A DNA stretch of 23,470 bases from a bacterium UBP17_UBA6191. Lineage in GTDB: Bacteria > Muiribacteriota > UBA6191. Shown one piece after another: positions 1 through 8,000 of the stretch. How positions within the stretch are numbered: position 1 is the first letter of the stretch; every line of letters begins with the position of its first letter. The notes under the pieces were generated by a model, which did no database searches, was not told the origin of the DNA, and saw nothing but the letters and a program-made list of their open reading frames with translations. The stretch spans positions 1 to 23,470 of the forward strand of contig DITF01000122.1 in assembly GCA_002422125.1 (NCBI GenBank). The letters run 5' to 3'. The translations under genes and the position numbers were made by a program.

Positions 1-1115
1 TTCAGGAACAGGTGTTAAAAGTTGCCATTGCGGTGGCAAATTTTAGCCCAGGTCAGGCCGAAAGGTTAAGAAAGGCCATGAGCCGCAAACGCTCCCGTCG
101 CGAAATGCAGTCCCTATACGATGAATTTGTTCAGGGTGCCAGTGAGAATGGTCTGGATTCAGAGAGCATTGAGAGGATTTTTCAGACCTTGGAAGGATTT
201 GCCCTGTATGGATTCTGTAAATCTCATGCTCTAGCCTTTGCCAATATTACCTATTTGTCGGCCTGGTTTCGTACCTATTACCCCGCTCATTATGTGGCGG
301 CTCTTCTGAATAATCAGCCTATGGGTTTTTACAGTTCTGATGTTTTGATTCAGGACGCAAGAAATCGCGGCATTAAATTTTACCCTCCTTCACTTAGCGA
401 TTCAGAGGCACTAACTGTGGCAGTGCAAAAAGAGAGAGGGTTGGGCATTCGACTTGGATTGAGGCAGATTGAGGGAATTTCCATGGCACTAGCACATCAG
501 ATTGTCAGGGAAAGAGAAGCAAGCCCCTGGAAAGATTTACAGGATTTTTTGGTTCGAGTTCCCATGGCTGTAGATAAGGCCGAAAAGCTCATTCGCTGTG
601 GGGCCATGGACTTTTTTACAGTGCCCAGGCGGCAGCTTTTGTGGGAACTTTGGGCTTGGCATAAACGCGCTCAGGAAAGCCCAAAACAGAATCAACCCCT
701 AAAATCAGCCATCCAATCTCCTGTTCTAAAACAGCAAAGTGAATGGGAAACAATGACGGATGAGTATTCTGTGATGGGAGTCGGTGCCAAGCATCATCCT
801 ATGGAGCTTTTACGCAAACAGTTGCGAGTCCAGGTTATGGACTCCAGAGCTCTTAAGACAATTCCCTCTGGGGCCATGGCTCAGGTGGCCGGCATGGTCA
901 TTACCCGCCAAAGACCGCCCACAGCCAAAGGGTTTGCCTTTTTGACCCTAGAAGATGAGTTTGGAATGATCAATCTAATTCTGACACCCATTGTATATGA
1001 ACGCTTTCGTAGCGAATTTCGTACCCGTAAATTCCTTTTAGCGCGAGGATACAGGCAATGTAAAGATGGGGTGGAAAACCTAAAGGTTTCCTATTTACAA
1101 TCTATTGGTTCCTGA
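1..1115 (+). CDS. dnaE2: Error-prone DNA polymerase III alpha-type subunit, C-terminal part (5' truncated by window)
   Basis: C-terminal ~370 residues of a C-family DNA polymerase, reading in frame from base 3; the true start lies left of the window. The fragment holds the end of the polymerase core (GYGFCK-like segment GFALYGFCKSHALAFA, then NNQPMGFYSSDVL), the helix-hairpin-helix region, and a C-terminal OB fold. The strings NNQPMGFYS and ITRQRPPTAKGFAFLTLEDE are typical of the DnaE2/ImuC branch rather than replicative DnaE1, which lacks them and is longer at its C-terminus. Family members perform translesion synthesis and damage-induced mutagenesis, usually with ImuA and ImuB; whether those lie just upstream cannot be seen. 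The stop at 1113-1115 is followed after 8 bases by the converging stop of the next gene. Sure of family; fairly sure of the DnaE2 subtype. Confidence 0.9.
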   Translation, partial: QEQVLKVAIAVANFSPGQAERLRKAMSRKRSRREMQSLYDEFVQGASENGLDSESIERIFQTLEGFALYGFCKSHALAFANITYLSAWFRTYYPAHYVAALLNNQPMGFYSSDVLIQDARNRGIKFYPPSLSDSEALTVAVQKERGLGIRLGLRQIEGISMALAHQIVREREASPWKDLQDFLVRVPMAVDKAEKLIRCGAMDFFTVPRRQLLWELWAWHKRAQESPKQNQPLKSAIQSPVLKQQSEWETMTDEYSVMGVGAKHHPMELLRKQLRVQVMDSRALKTIPSGAMAQVAGMVITRQRPPTAKGFAFLTLEDEFGMINLILTPIVYERFRSEFRTRKFLLARGYRQCKDGVENLKVSYLQSIGS

Positions 1116-1123
1116 ACAGGTTC

Positions 1124-2518
1124 TTAAGCAATTTTCTTTTTGGGTTTTGAATCAGGTTTTTGCTCTTCAGGTTCAGTAGTACCAGTGCCTAGATTTAAAA
1201 TCTCCGCCAGAAAACCAAGCTCGGAAAAAAGCTTTGCATTCATTTTGGCGTTAGGGGTTTGCAGGCTAAATCCAAAATCTGATCCAGGGTTTTTACTCAC
1301 AAATTCAAGCTGATTGAACTGATTGAATCCAAAATCGACAATGGTTTTGGACAGATTGGACTTCTCGATAATGGATTGCAGCGAATCTTTGGAATAAGTG
1401 GTGCTTTTGCCATCCTGACCCAAGATAATCCATTGGCTACGGTTGTCTTCAGTGTCTGCGACACGAAACTGGATGCGATCCTGAATGGTGATTTGTGCGG
1501 GACTCTCAGGAGTCTGTAGCTCAAGTTTGGCGGAAGTTCCGCCCTTTCCCGCAGTGGCATACCCAGAATTAGCCTGATTCATCCCCACAGAAAAGTTACC
1601 CGGCAGACGAATCAGTCGGAACCCGTTGTCTGTTCCGCCTTCGGCACTCTCAAAAACCATTTGTCCGGCTTTGTTATAGCTCGCAACAAGGGCTCCGCCA
1701 ACCTGCTCAGAAAAAGCGTCATTGTATAGTTTAAGAATTTCATCCCCGCTTAAAAATTCCCGATCCTTGATTTCTGGGGTCATAATCTTAAAGTCATTGT
1801 ATTGTCCATCTGCTGACCAGTAGCGCAGGGCCACTCGGTTGCCGCCTGAAGATATCTCACGACCATCCATAAGGCGATTTTCCGAGGTAGCAGAGGCTTT
1901 TTCTCCACCCTCACCATTGACTTTTAGGCTCCTACTTCCAAAAAATCTTTCAAACTCCTCATTGCCTTCCAGAGAAATCTCAGAAGTATCTCCTGTTTCG
2001 GAGGTACTTAGAAAAACTCTACCATTCTCGGCATAAGCTTTGATATCAACTCTGCGAGTATCTCGCTGAGAGGCGATTGCCGAGTTAATTTGCTCCGCGA
2101 TCTGATTGGCTGAATAACTCCCAGCCTTAATGCCAATCGCTACTGGCTCTGAATGAGCAGATAGCCGAGATGACAAAACAGCATGGGAATTGGTATCGGA
2201 AATCTTAAAAGCTAAGTCACCTTTAAACTCATAAACTGGAGTGGTGGCAATCCCGGTGGCTACGGCAGGTTTAAGAGGTTCAACAGGCTGTGAGGGTTGT
2301 GATAAAGCTCGAAAAAATAAATCACTGGCACTTAAGGTCGCGGGATTCACGGTCAAGGCTTTAATCGAGTCAACCTCATCACTTGCGAGTGCTTCTGATT
2401 TAATCTGCTCTGCGCCTAAAATGGTGGCAAAAGCGTTGGTTTCAAAAGAATTCTGCGCAGTGCTATACAATTGATTTGATTTAGTAGTAAGGGGCTGTAT
2501 CAGTTGATCAATTTGCAT
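1124..2518 (-). CDS. Protein with three flagellin-IN-like modules, function unknown
   Basis: 464 residues. The ATG at 2516-2518 is chosen because GGAG lies about 7 bases upstream; a longer frame to 2584 has no such site. No signal peptide or membrane segment is seen. After a polar N-terminus (1-95), three segments share one plan: a beta strand of the type F-x-I-x-D, a helix with pattern S-A/G-xx-I-xx-x-N-x-A, then a strand ending in F-x-S-xx-x-G. They lie at about 96-200, 228-310 and 342-440 (helix cores SANQIAEQINSA, SGDEILKLYNDA, SKDSLQSIIEKS). This resembles the flagellin hook-IN motif found in flagellins and hook-associated proteins, but the conserved flagellin N- and C-terminal helices are absent. 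The C-terminus is lysine-rich (KPKKKIA). A possible sigma-28 promoter lies upstream. It may be a flagellar or cell-surface accessory protein; the link is inference. Confidence 0.75.
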   Translation of the reverse strand: MQIDQLIQPLTTKSNQLYSTAQNSFETNAFATILGAEQIKSEALASDEVDSIKALTVNPATLSASDLFFRALSQPSQPVEPLKPAVATGIATTPVYEFKGDLAFKISDTNSHAVLSSRLSAHSEPVAIGIKAGSYSANQIAEQINSAIASQRDTRRVDIKAYAENGRVFLSTSETGDTSEISLEGNEEFERFFGSRSLKVNGEGGEKASATSENRLMDGREISSGGNRVALRYWSADGQYNDFKIMTPEIKDREFLSGDEILKLYNDAFSEQVGGALVASYNKAGQMVFESAEGGTDNGFRLIRLPGNFSVGMNQANSGYATAGKGGTSAKLELQTPESPAQITIQDRIQFRVADTEDNRSQWIILGQDGKSTTYSKDSLQSIIEKSNLSKTIVDFGFNQFNQLEFVSKNPGSDFGFSLQTPNAKMNAKLFSELGFLAEILNLGTGTTEPEEQKPDSKPKKKIA

Positions 2519-2564
2519 ATTCCTACTCCAAGATTCATTGTTACACCAATTCGTACAACAATAA

Positions 2565-2592
2565 ATATCGGCAAACATTAACAAACAAATTA
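2565..2592 (-). promoter_or_regulatory. Possible sigma-28 (FliA) type promoter for the flagellin-IN-like gene
   Basis: On the minus strand GCCGATAT (2565-2572) differs at one base from the sigma-28 -10 consensus GCCGATAA. Twelve bases upstream, TAATTTGT (2585-2592) matches TAAAGTTT at five of eight positions; the usual spacing is 11. It would give a leader of roughly 35-40 bases before the ATG at 2518. The -10 match is good, the -35 match is poor. Confidence 0.35.
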
Positions 2593-2620
2593 AACATTCC
2601 GATAATGGCCCCTGCCAATC

Positions 2621-4018
2621 CTAGAATAAAATATCAGAGAAGATACCAATCAGCTTGTGCATTCCGTTTAACTTTTCCACTACCACACCACGAGTATTCC
2701 AGTCCTTTTCAAAAAACTCGCGATAAGCCAGAGCTAAAGAATCGCCTTCAAAAAACACAAAGGTTTCATAATTGGATTGAAAGGCACCACTGGTGAAATT
2801 GGTTGAGCCAAGCCCAACGATTTTATCGTCAATCACAATCAACTTGCAGTGCATCTCCTGACCATGTTTGATTTTATAGTGGCGCACATCAATATCGATG
2901 CCGGGAAATTTCTCCTGAAGAGCCTGAACCAAAGCCACAGCCTTATTGTTGGGCCCGCCTTTCCAGTCAAAGCCATAAAGATGGGTGCCGGGATCCACAA
3001 TAATGCGCACCTGAACCCCTCGTTTGGCAGCTTCAGCAACAGCCTTAAGCGTATCAGTATCGTTAAACAGGAGTTGCTCAATCAGGATTGACTTACTCGC
3101 GGCGGCAATTTCCTTAATTAATACCTCTTTGGTGTTTTTAAGATAGGGGGCAGTTAATGTGGATTTGGCCTTGGCAAAATGCCAGTTATTGTCTGAGCGC
3201 AGAGACTGCATATCAGCTAAGGCTCTCTCTTCGTTGTAATGAAGGATAGATTTGTCATCCTTGGCAAAACCAAGATTCCAGGTATTCACAAAAATATGTT
3301 CCAGTTCCTTGATAAGAGGGCCGGAAACTTCCACCATAGTATCGTGATTGGTGGCAACTGTGGTGGCAAAATTCATGCCACCCACTAATGCTCGGGTTCC
3401 ATCAACAACTAAAAGTTTTTGATGGTTGATTTTTACCAGACCCCCATCAGGAATAAACTTGGGATTGGCATGCACCACAGGTAAACCCATCTTAATGGCT
3501 TTTAAAACTCTGGGCCTGTAAGGGGGCTTTACATAGTCATCAGCCTCTTCTTGAACAGTGAATCCTTCGGGCGTGGGGTAAGAATAAATGGCCTGTTCTT
3601 CCACGGATTCATTATACAAAGATTCAAAAATCTGGGTGCGATTGCCGACTTCTTCTTTTTTCTCAGAGCGGCGCACAGGGGATAAAATCAGGCGGACGAT
3701 GACACCTTGTTTATGCTTTTCATCCAGAATCTCAAGCATTTGGTCCGCGATTTCGCCCCCAAACAGATACATATCAAAAAGAATCTGCTCTTTAGCATCA
3801 CGAATCATTTCCAGGGCACGGGGATAAATTTCTTCCTGCCCGACCAAAATTCTTGAGGCAGAATCAAAAGACTCCTGACCCACAGGCAACATTCTTTTTT
3901 CCAAGTTTTCTTTATAATAAGAATCCTGCTGGAAAAACCAAAGACCAGGATCGTTCATCCAAGGAGTGGATGCTGAAATACCAGAACAAATTGCTAAACT
4001 TAAAAAGATTTTTTTCAT
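2621..4018 (-). CDS. Secreted phospholipase D family protein (cardiolipin synthase-like)
   Basis: 465 residues with two complete HKD motifs: H199-x-K201-x4-D206 in HQKLLVVDG followed by GGMNF, and H390-x-K392-x4-D397 in HCKLIVIDD followed by GSTNF. The family transfers phosphatidyl groups or cleaves phosphodiesters through a phosphohistidine; members include cardiolipin synthases, phospholipases and nucleases. A signal peptide is likely at the N-terminus (MKKIFLSLAICSGISAS), with no further membrane helices, so it should act outside the inner membrane. Cardiolipin synthase ClsA normally carries N-terminal membrane spans, so substrate cannot be assigned. The ATG at 4016-4018 has AGGGG upstream, and a sigma-70 promoter precedes it, so it is probably transcribed on its own. 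Confidence 0.9.
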   Translation of the reverse strand: MKKIFLSLAICSGISASTPWMNDPGLWFFQQDSYYKENLEKRMLPVGQESFDSASRILVGQEEIYPRALEMIRDAKEQILFDMYLFGGEIADQMLEILDEKHKQGVIVRLILSPVRRSEKKEEVGNRTQIFESLYNESVEEQAIYSYPTPEGFTVQEEADDYVKPPYRPRVLKAIKMGLPVVHANPKFIPDGGLVKINHQKLLVVDGTRALVGGMNFATTVATNHDTMVEVSGPLIKELEHIFVNTWNLGFAKDDKSILHYNEERALADMQSLRSDNNWHFAKAKSTLTAPYLKNTKEVLIKEIAAASKSILIEQLLFNDTDTLKAVAEAAKRGVQVRIIVDPGTHLYGFDWKGGPNNKAVALVQALQEKFPGIDIDVRHYKIKHGQEMHCKLIVIDDKIVGLGSTNFTSGAFQSNYETFVFFEGDSLALAYREFFEKDWNTRGVVVEKLNGMHKLIGIFSDILF

Positions 4019-4045
4019 GATTATCCCCTACGCTACAAGAGATCC

Positions 4046-4074
4046 AGTATAAGAATGGAATCATGAAGTGGCAA
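4046..4074 (-). promoter_or_regulatory. Sigma-70-like promoter of the phospholipase D family gene
   Basis: Minus strand TTGCCA (4069-4074), a 17-base spacer, then TATACT (4046-4051), five of six matches in each box. The -10 lies about 28 bases before the start codon at 4018, leaving room for a short leader with AGGGG as ribosome site. Confidence 0.6.
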
Positions 4075-4105
4075 GTGCCTTCATCGGATCCATTTTTTTA
4101 AGAGC

Positions 4106-4543
4106 TCATGAACGGGCTCTTCGAAGATCACGAATTTCCATCAGAAGTTTTTCCTGACTGCTTGGCTCTGCGGGTTTAGGTGGTTCTGGAACAACTTGAG
4201 CGGCGGCCAGAGCTTCTTTCTTTTCTGTGGCCTCTTTCAGGGCGTTTAACAGCTTAATCACCATAAACATGGCAAATGCGATAATCGTAAAATCCACAAT
4301 GGTTTGAATGAATTTTCCGTAATTTAAAGTAACGGCGGCCACTCCTTCAGATGCTTCCTTTAAAGTGATGACAAGTTTTGAGAAATCTACTCCCCCTAGA
4401 ACCAGCCCTAGAGGAGGGGTCAGGATATCGTTTACCAGTGAGCTTGTAATTTTGCCAAAAGCCCCCCCAACCACAACACCGACAGCCAGATCAATGGCAT
4501 TTCCCTTGACAGCGAACTTTTGAAACTCCTGAATCAGACCCAT
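4106..4543 (-). CDS. mscL: Large-conductance mechanosensitive channel MscL
   Basis: 145 residues, the usual MscL length. The N-terminal amphipathic helix (MGLIQEFQKFAVKGN) runs into the pore-lining first membrane helix with the conserved AIDLAVGVVVGGAFGKI and the ND-x-LTPPLG loop. A second membrane helix follows at about 77-95 (VDFTIIAFAMFMVIKLLN), and a charged cytoplasmic C-terminal helix ends in LLMEIRDLRRARS. The homopentamer opens under membrane tension and releases solutes on hypo-osmotic shock. AAGGAG sits 6 bases before the ATG. It lies downstream of htpX on the same strand but separated by about 250 bases, so it probably has its own promoter; I could not settle which. Confidence 0.97.
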   Translation of the reverse strand: MGLIQEFQKFAVKGNAIDLAVGVVVGGAFGKITSSLVNDILTPPLGLVLGGVDFSKLVITLKEASEGVAAVTLNYGKFIQTIVDFTIIAFAMFMVIKLLNALKEATEKKEALAAAQVVPEPPKPAEPSSQEKLLMEIRDLRRARS

Positions 4544-4796
4544 AACATACTCCTTGTTGTACCTGTGTATGGTAGTGATTCAAAACCTCAATTTGCAATT
4601 AATTCAGGCGCTCCAGTGAACAAGACTTATAGATTATTTGGGAATCTGGTAGTATCTCTACATGAAAGCAAAAAATGTGTTGGGAACAGAACTGGAGTAT
4701 TGTTGAACAGATCGACATGATTTAGGTAGTCATGTGATTTGTGCCCATCTTACAATTTGTAACTCTTGAACAACTGCGTTTGCACTCACTGGATCT
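4544..4796. other. Intergenic region between htpX and mscL
   Basis: No credible gene. It holds an imperfect inverted repeat at 4711-4738 (ATC, one bulged G, ACATGA, 9-base loop, TCATGTGAT) without a T-run, so it is not an obvious terminator; it could be a protein-binding dyad. Minus-strand candidate promoter boxes for mscL exist (for example TATAAG, or TTGCAA with TACCAT) but none is convincing. Confidence 0.4.
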
Positions 4797-5633
4797 TCAG
4801 TAATAGTGAGGCAGGGCCGGCTTTTGGATCTGCTCCAAAAGCTTCTGAATTCTTTCGCTGGTATTGGGATGAGTTCTGAGGATTTCTGGAACTTGGGGTC
4901 TTCCCAGTAGTCTTTGCCAGGTGCCTCCGCTTAAATGTTCCATTTTTTTCAAAGCCGATGCCAGGCCAATTGGATCTCCAGAAATTTCTGAAGCTATTCG
5001 GTCAGCTTCAAATTCCCGGGTCCGTGAAAGGGCTAGATTCAAAAGCATGTTTCCGGTAGGGGCGAATAGCATCAAAAGAATCCATAAGGGAGAAATCTGA
5101 ACATCAAACAGTACCCAGATAGGAAAAAAGAGAAGCATCAAGGCTTGCCCGATTGTCCCAAAACCTGAGGTGAGTCTGGTAATTGCATTAGAAATACTCA
5201 TGATTGTGAGATCCCCATTTTTTAAATGGGCCAGTTCATGAGCTAATACCCCGCGAATTTCTCTCTCAGTTAACATTTGCAACATACCGTCTGTAATGGC
5301 AATGGATGGATGGGAATTTCCTCCTACGGCAAAAGCATTGATTTGTCGGGACGGAATCCAGTACAAGGCGGGAATGGAGTTCATATCTGCTCTCTCACAG
5401 AGACGATAGAGCAATTGATACAGGCCGGGGGCTTGGTATCTATTGACTAAAACTGCATTGTAGGCGCGCATAATCCAACCGGGATGAGATTGTGAAGACC
5501 ATGTGTAAAAGAGGACAAATCCTATCACGGTAAGTGCCAATCCGCCTGAGCCTAAAATGCCTGTGGCCAGAAGATATAACACTCCTCCCATCAAGGAAAT
5601 TAACCCAATAGTCTGAATGCGGTTTTCGTTCAT
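4797..5633 (-). CDS. htpX: Membrane zinc protease HtpX (M48 family)
   Basis: 278 residues, matching bacterial HtpX. Two hydrophobic segments near residues 8-45 are followed by the catalytic domain with zinc motif HELAH (132-136, with KNGD after it). Two further hydrophobic segments lie at about 160-200, then comes the third zinc ligand E207 in SRTREFEAD. HtpX degrades misfolded inner-membrane proteins, with the active site facing the cytoplasm, and is a heat or envelope-stress protein in other bacteria. AAAGGAGG lies 6 bases before the ATG. The gene is divergent from the sensor kinase starting at about 5696, with almost no space between them, so both promoters must overlap coding sequence; this suggests, but does not prove, control by that kinase system. 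Confidence 0.95.
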   Translation of the reverse strand: MNENRIQTIGLISLMGGVLYLLATGILGSGGLALTVIGFVLFYTWSSQSHPGWIMRAYNAVLVNRYQAPGLYQLLYRLCERADMNSIPALYWIPSRQINAFAVGGNSHPSIAITDGMLQMLTEREIRGVLAHELAHLKNGDLTIMSISNAITRLTSGFGTIGQALMLLFFPIWVLFDVQISPLWILLMLFAPTGNMLLNLALSRTREFEADRIASEISGDPIGLASALKKMEHLSGGTWQRLLGRPQVPEILRTHPNTSERIQKLLEQIQKPALPHYY

Positions 5634-5695
5634 GACATCCTCCTTTCAAATCTATGACATGCAAGCTCTGTGCCCAATGCGATATGATTCTTTGC

Positions 5696-7273
5696 ATGCG
5701 ATTAGGAATAATATTGTGTGTACTGGCTCTGTTAGTGCTTGGTGTCAGCTCGTATCTGCAAGAGAGACATTGGCAGCGGGTGGCCCTTAGTCCGACAACT
5801 CCAGATGAACTAAAACAGGTTCGGCGAAACTTTCAATCCGCGAACACCCCATTAGTGAGATTTTCCTTAGCCAACCTGCCTCAGATTTATCTGGATCCGA
5901 TTTTGGCAAACCCTCAAGGAATAGAGACGAAGTTTCAATCCTTCGAGCCGTGGATGATAAAAATGCTTAGGGATACTCGTGAAAATTGTCAAATGCCAGC
6001 ATTGTCACCTTTCGCTGATGTAACCCTTATTAAGGCCTTTTACTGGGAGATGTTTCTCTGCGACGATAAATTTATCCTTCCGGCCAGCTTTTTTCAGACT
6101 AGCCCCTATATTCATCCATCAGGACAATCCTATGCCTATCTGGCCTGGGAAACAGGAAGGCCAAGGTTTCATAACCGGGCATGGCTCACAGAGCATAGAA
6201 ACCATTTGCATATCTTAGAATTGCCAGCATTGCGACATCAGGCAGACTGGCATCCAATCCAGGGAATTTTGGCCAATCTGGAAAAGTCCGATATCCTATT
6301 ACTCATTGATGGGGTGAGTGCAGTTTGGAATCCGTTTGTAGTCTTGTTTCAGGAAGAACAGGAATTTCCCTTAAGTTCCAGAGGTTTTTTAAGGTATGAA
6401 GCCTATGCGCGGGAACAGTGGGATTGGTTTCTAAAAAAGTCTGTTTTTAAAACAGGTCCGATTACTGATGAGTTTGAGGCATTGCTGGTTGAGGGAAATA
6501 TGGCCTGGTATCTGGACAAAAGTCGGGTGCATAAATTTTCAGGTAATTACCGTTTGGGAGCAATGCTGGGGATTTTGCTGTTAGGCTTGGGTCTTGCAGC
6601 TATGGGATTGGAAGCCATTCGCCATCGTCTCAAGGAACAGGAAGAAAGACTGTTTGTTTTGCAGACCCTGACTCATGAGTTAAGAACACCGGCCACAGCT
6701 TTAAAACTGCATCTGGAAAGCATGCGTACAAAGTATGACTTTTTGCCAGAAGATGCTCAGGCTGATCTTTTACATCTACTGGAGGCAAATTCAAGGCTGG
6801 CCAGAGTATTGGAGGCCAGTACCCAGTATTTAACCGCCGATAAAGGTGAGGGGCCGCTTAGACTAAATGCCCAAAAAATTGAGTCTATTCGCAGTTTTGT
6901 AGAGGAAGTAATAGCGGATATGGATTCGGGAATTCTCATAGCTTCGGATTGCAAAGATTTTGGGTTGGAAGCGGATATTTATTGGCTCGGAATCTGTATT
7001 GGCAATCTTTTGGAGAATGCACTGCGGCATGGAAAATGCCCGGTTACTGTGAAGGTTACACGACTTGAAAATGAAGGTGTGATCGAAATTTGTGATCAGG
7101 GTCAGGTTGACTTAAAAACATTACAAAATGGGGTCAAAGCTTTTTCTCGTCGTTCAGACAGTGAGGGTTTGGGCCTTGGTTTGGCATTGGTGGATAAAAT
7201 TATGGTAGCAATGCGAGGGAAGCTTAAGGTTCAGGCCCACCCCACCAGATTTTCACTGCATCTTCCCTGTTAA
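5696..7273 (+). CDS. Membrane sensor histidine kinase, VxrA-like sensor domain
   Basis: 525 residues from the ATG at 5696, chosen because MRLGIILCVLALLVLG makes a normal first membrane helix; in-frame ATGs at 5654 and 5684 are possible and none has a clear ribosome site. Residues ~25-285 form a periplasmic sensor, a second membrane helix lies at ~287-305, then HisKA with the H box HELRTP (phospho-acceptor H327), N box NLLENALRHG (N441), D-x-G at 467-469 and G box GLGLGL (491-496). The sensor, with W-xx-F-C segments and HPSGQSYAYLAWE near 140, resembles the DUF3404 sensor of Vibrio VxrA, which controls cell-wall and envelope responses; this is recalled family knowledge, not a search result. 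The cognate regulator follows 14 bases downstream. Confidence 0.85.
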   Translation: MRLGIILCVLALLVLGVSSYLQERHWQRVALSPTTPDELKQVRRNFQSANTPLVRFSLANLPQIYLDPILANPQGIETKFQSFEPWMIKMLRDTRENCQMPALSPFADVTLIKAFYWEMFLCDDKFILPASFFQTSPYIHPSGQSYAYLAWETGRPRFHNRAWLTEHRNHLHILELPALRHQADWHPIQGILANLEKSDILLLIDGVSAVWNPFVVLFQEEQEFPLSSRGFLRYEAYAREQWDWFLKKSVFKTGPITDEFEALLVEGNMAWYLDKSRVHKFSGNYRLGAMLGILLLGLGLAAMGLEAIRHRLKEQEERLFVLQTLTHELRTPATALKLHLESMRTKYDFLPEDAQADLLHLLEANSRLARVLEASTQYLTADKGEGPLRLNAQKIESIRSFVEEVIADMDSGILIASDCKDFGLEADIYWLGICIGNLLENALRHGKCPVTVKVTRLENEGVIEICDQGQVDLKTLQNGVKAFSRRSDSEGLGLGLALVDKIMVAMRGKLKVQAHPTRFSLHLPC

Positions 7274-7287
7274 GTAAGGAGCTAGGA

Positions 7288-7977
7288 ATGGAAAGCATTT
7301 TGTTAGTTGAGGATGATAGAGACATTCGTGAAGCTTTAAAGTCTGGTCTTGAGAAAGAAGGGTTTTTACTGATTACGGCCTCTAATCTGGCTGAGGCTAA
7401 TCAGGAATATAAAAAGAAACCTGATTTGGTTCTTTTAGATTGGATGCTACCGGATGGGCAGGGAATTGAATTTTTACGAGTGATTCGCGCCGACCGCCCC
7501 GTTTTGCCCGTGATTTTTCTCACAGCCAGAACCGAGTTGGTGGATAAGGTTTTAGGCTTGGAGCTTGGGGCTGATGACTATATAACCAAACCCTTTGAGC
7601 CCAGAGAACTGATCGCAAGAATCAGAGCCAGACTCAGACGAAGCCAACATACGGTAACGGAGCCAGTAAAAGACAAAATGGGATCAGAAGTAATCAGTCA
7701 GGACAGCATTAGTATGAACCTGTTGTCTTTGGAAGTGACTTATGAGGGTAAGCCGGTAGCTCTCACCAGAATGGAAATGAATCTGTTGCGGCTGTTTATG
7801 GAACATCCGGGACAGGTGTTCACCCGTGATGAGCTTTTGAGTCGTATCTGGGGAATTCGTTATCCTTCGACTCGTACTGTAGATAATCATATTCTTCAGT
7901 TAAGGCAAAAGTTCAGAGCCGACCTCTTTGAAACCATGCATGGAGTTGGATATCGCTTTCGTCCTCGAAAAGTATAA
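7288..7977 (+). CDS. OmpR-family response regulator
   Basis: 229 residues. The receiver domain (1-120) has the acidic pair E8-D9-D10, phospho-acceptor D51 in LLLDWMLPDG, T79 and K101 in ADDYITKPF. After a linker, a C-terminal winged helix (~135-226) carries the recognition region TRTVDNHILQLRQKFR and ends in GVGYRFRP, as in OmpR/PhoB proteins. AAGGAG lies 6 bases before the ATG. It follows the VxrA-like kinase directly and should be its DNA-binding partner. It is the only DNA-binding output protein in this four-gene signalling run. Targets cannot be read from the sequence; divergent htpX is a reasonable candidate. Confidence 0.95.
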   Translation: MESILLVEDDRDIREALKSGLEKEGFLLITASNLAEANQEYKKKPDLVLLDWMLPDGQGIEFLRVIRADRPVLPVIFLTARTELVDKVLGLELGADDYITKPFEPRELIARIRARLRRSQHTVTEPVKDKMGSEVISQDSISMNLLSLEVTYEGKPVALTRMEMNLLRLFMEHPGQVFTRDELLSRIWGIRYPSTRTVDNHILQLRQKFRADLFETMHGVGYRFRPRKV

Positions 7978-8000
7978 GCAAATGCGTGTATGATGGTTTT

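Noticed and set aside
1107..1124. Overlapping palindromes GTTCCTGAAC and CCTGAACAGG between dnaE2 and the next gene, considered as an operator or terminator
   Set aside because: Stems are only four pairs with two-base loops, there is no T-run, and the site lies between two converging stops where an operator is unlikely.
1839..2036. Plus-strand frames antisense to the flagellin-IN-like gene (also 2241-2474 and 2605-2796)
   Set aside because: They mirror the coding strand of larger, well-supported genes and lack ribosome sites.
2597..2604. Second sigma-28-like CCGATAA on the plus strand
   Set aside because: It lacks the leading G, has no correctly spaced -35, and no plus-strand gene follows it.
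4100..4121. AAGAGC/GCTCTT hairpin at the mscL stop with a nearby run of seven T
   Set aside because: On the minus strand, where mscL is read, the run after the hairpin is A, not T, so it cannot be a standard mscL terminator.
4520..4720. 66-codon plus-strand frame between mscL and htpX
   Set aside because: Starts inside mscL, has no ribosome site and no recognisable composition or domain; treated as non-coding.
4711..4738. Imperfect inverted repeat ATCgACATGA / TCATGTGAT as a terminator for htpX
   Set aside because: It has a bulge and no T-run on either strand. It is mentioned in the intergenic entry but not called.
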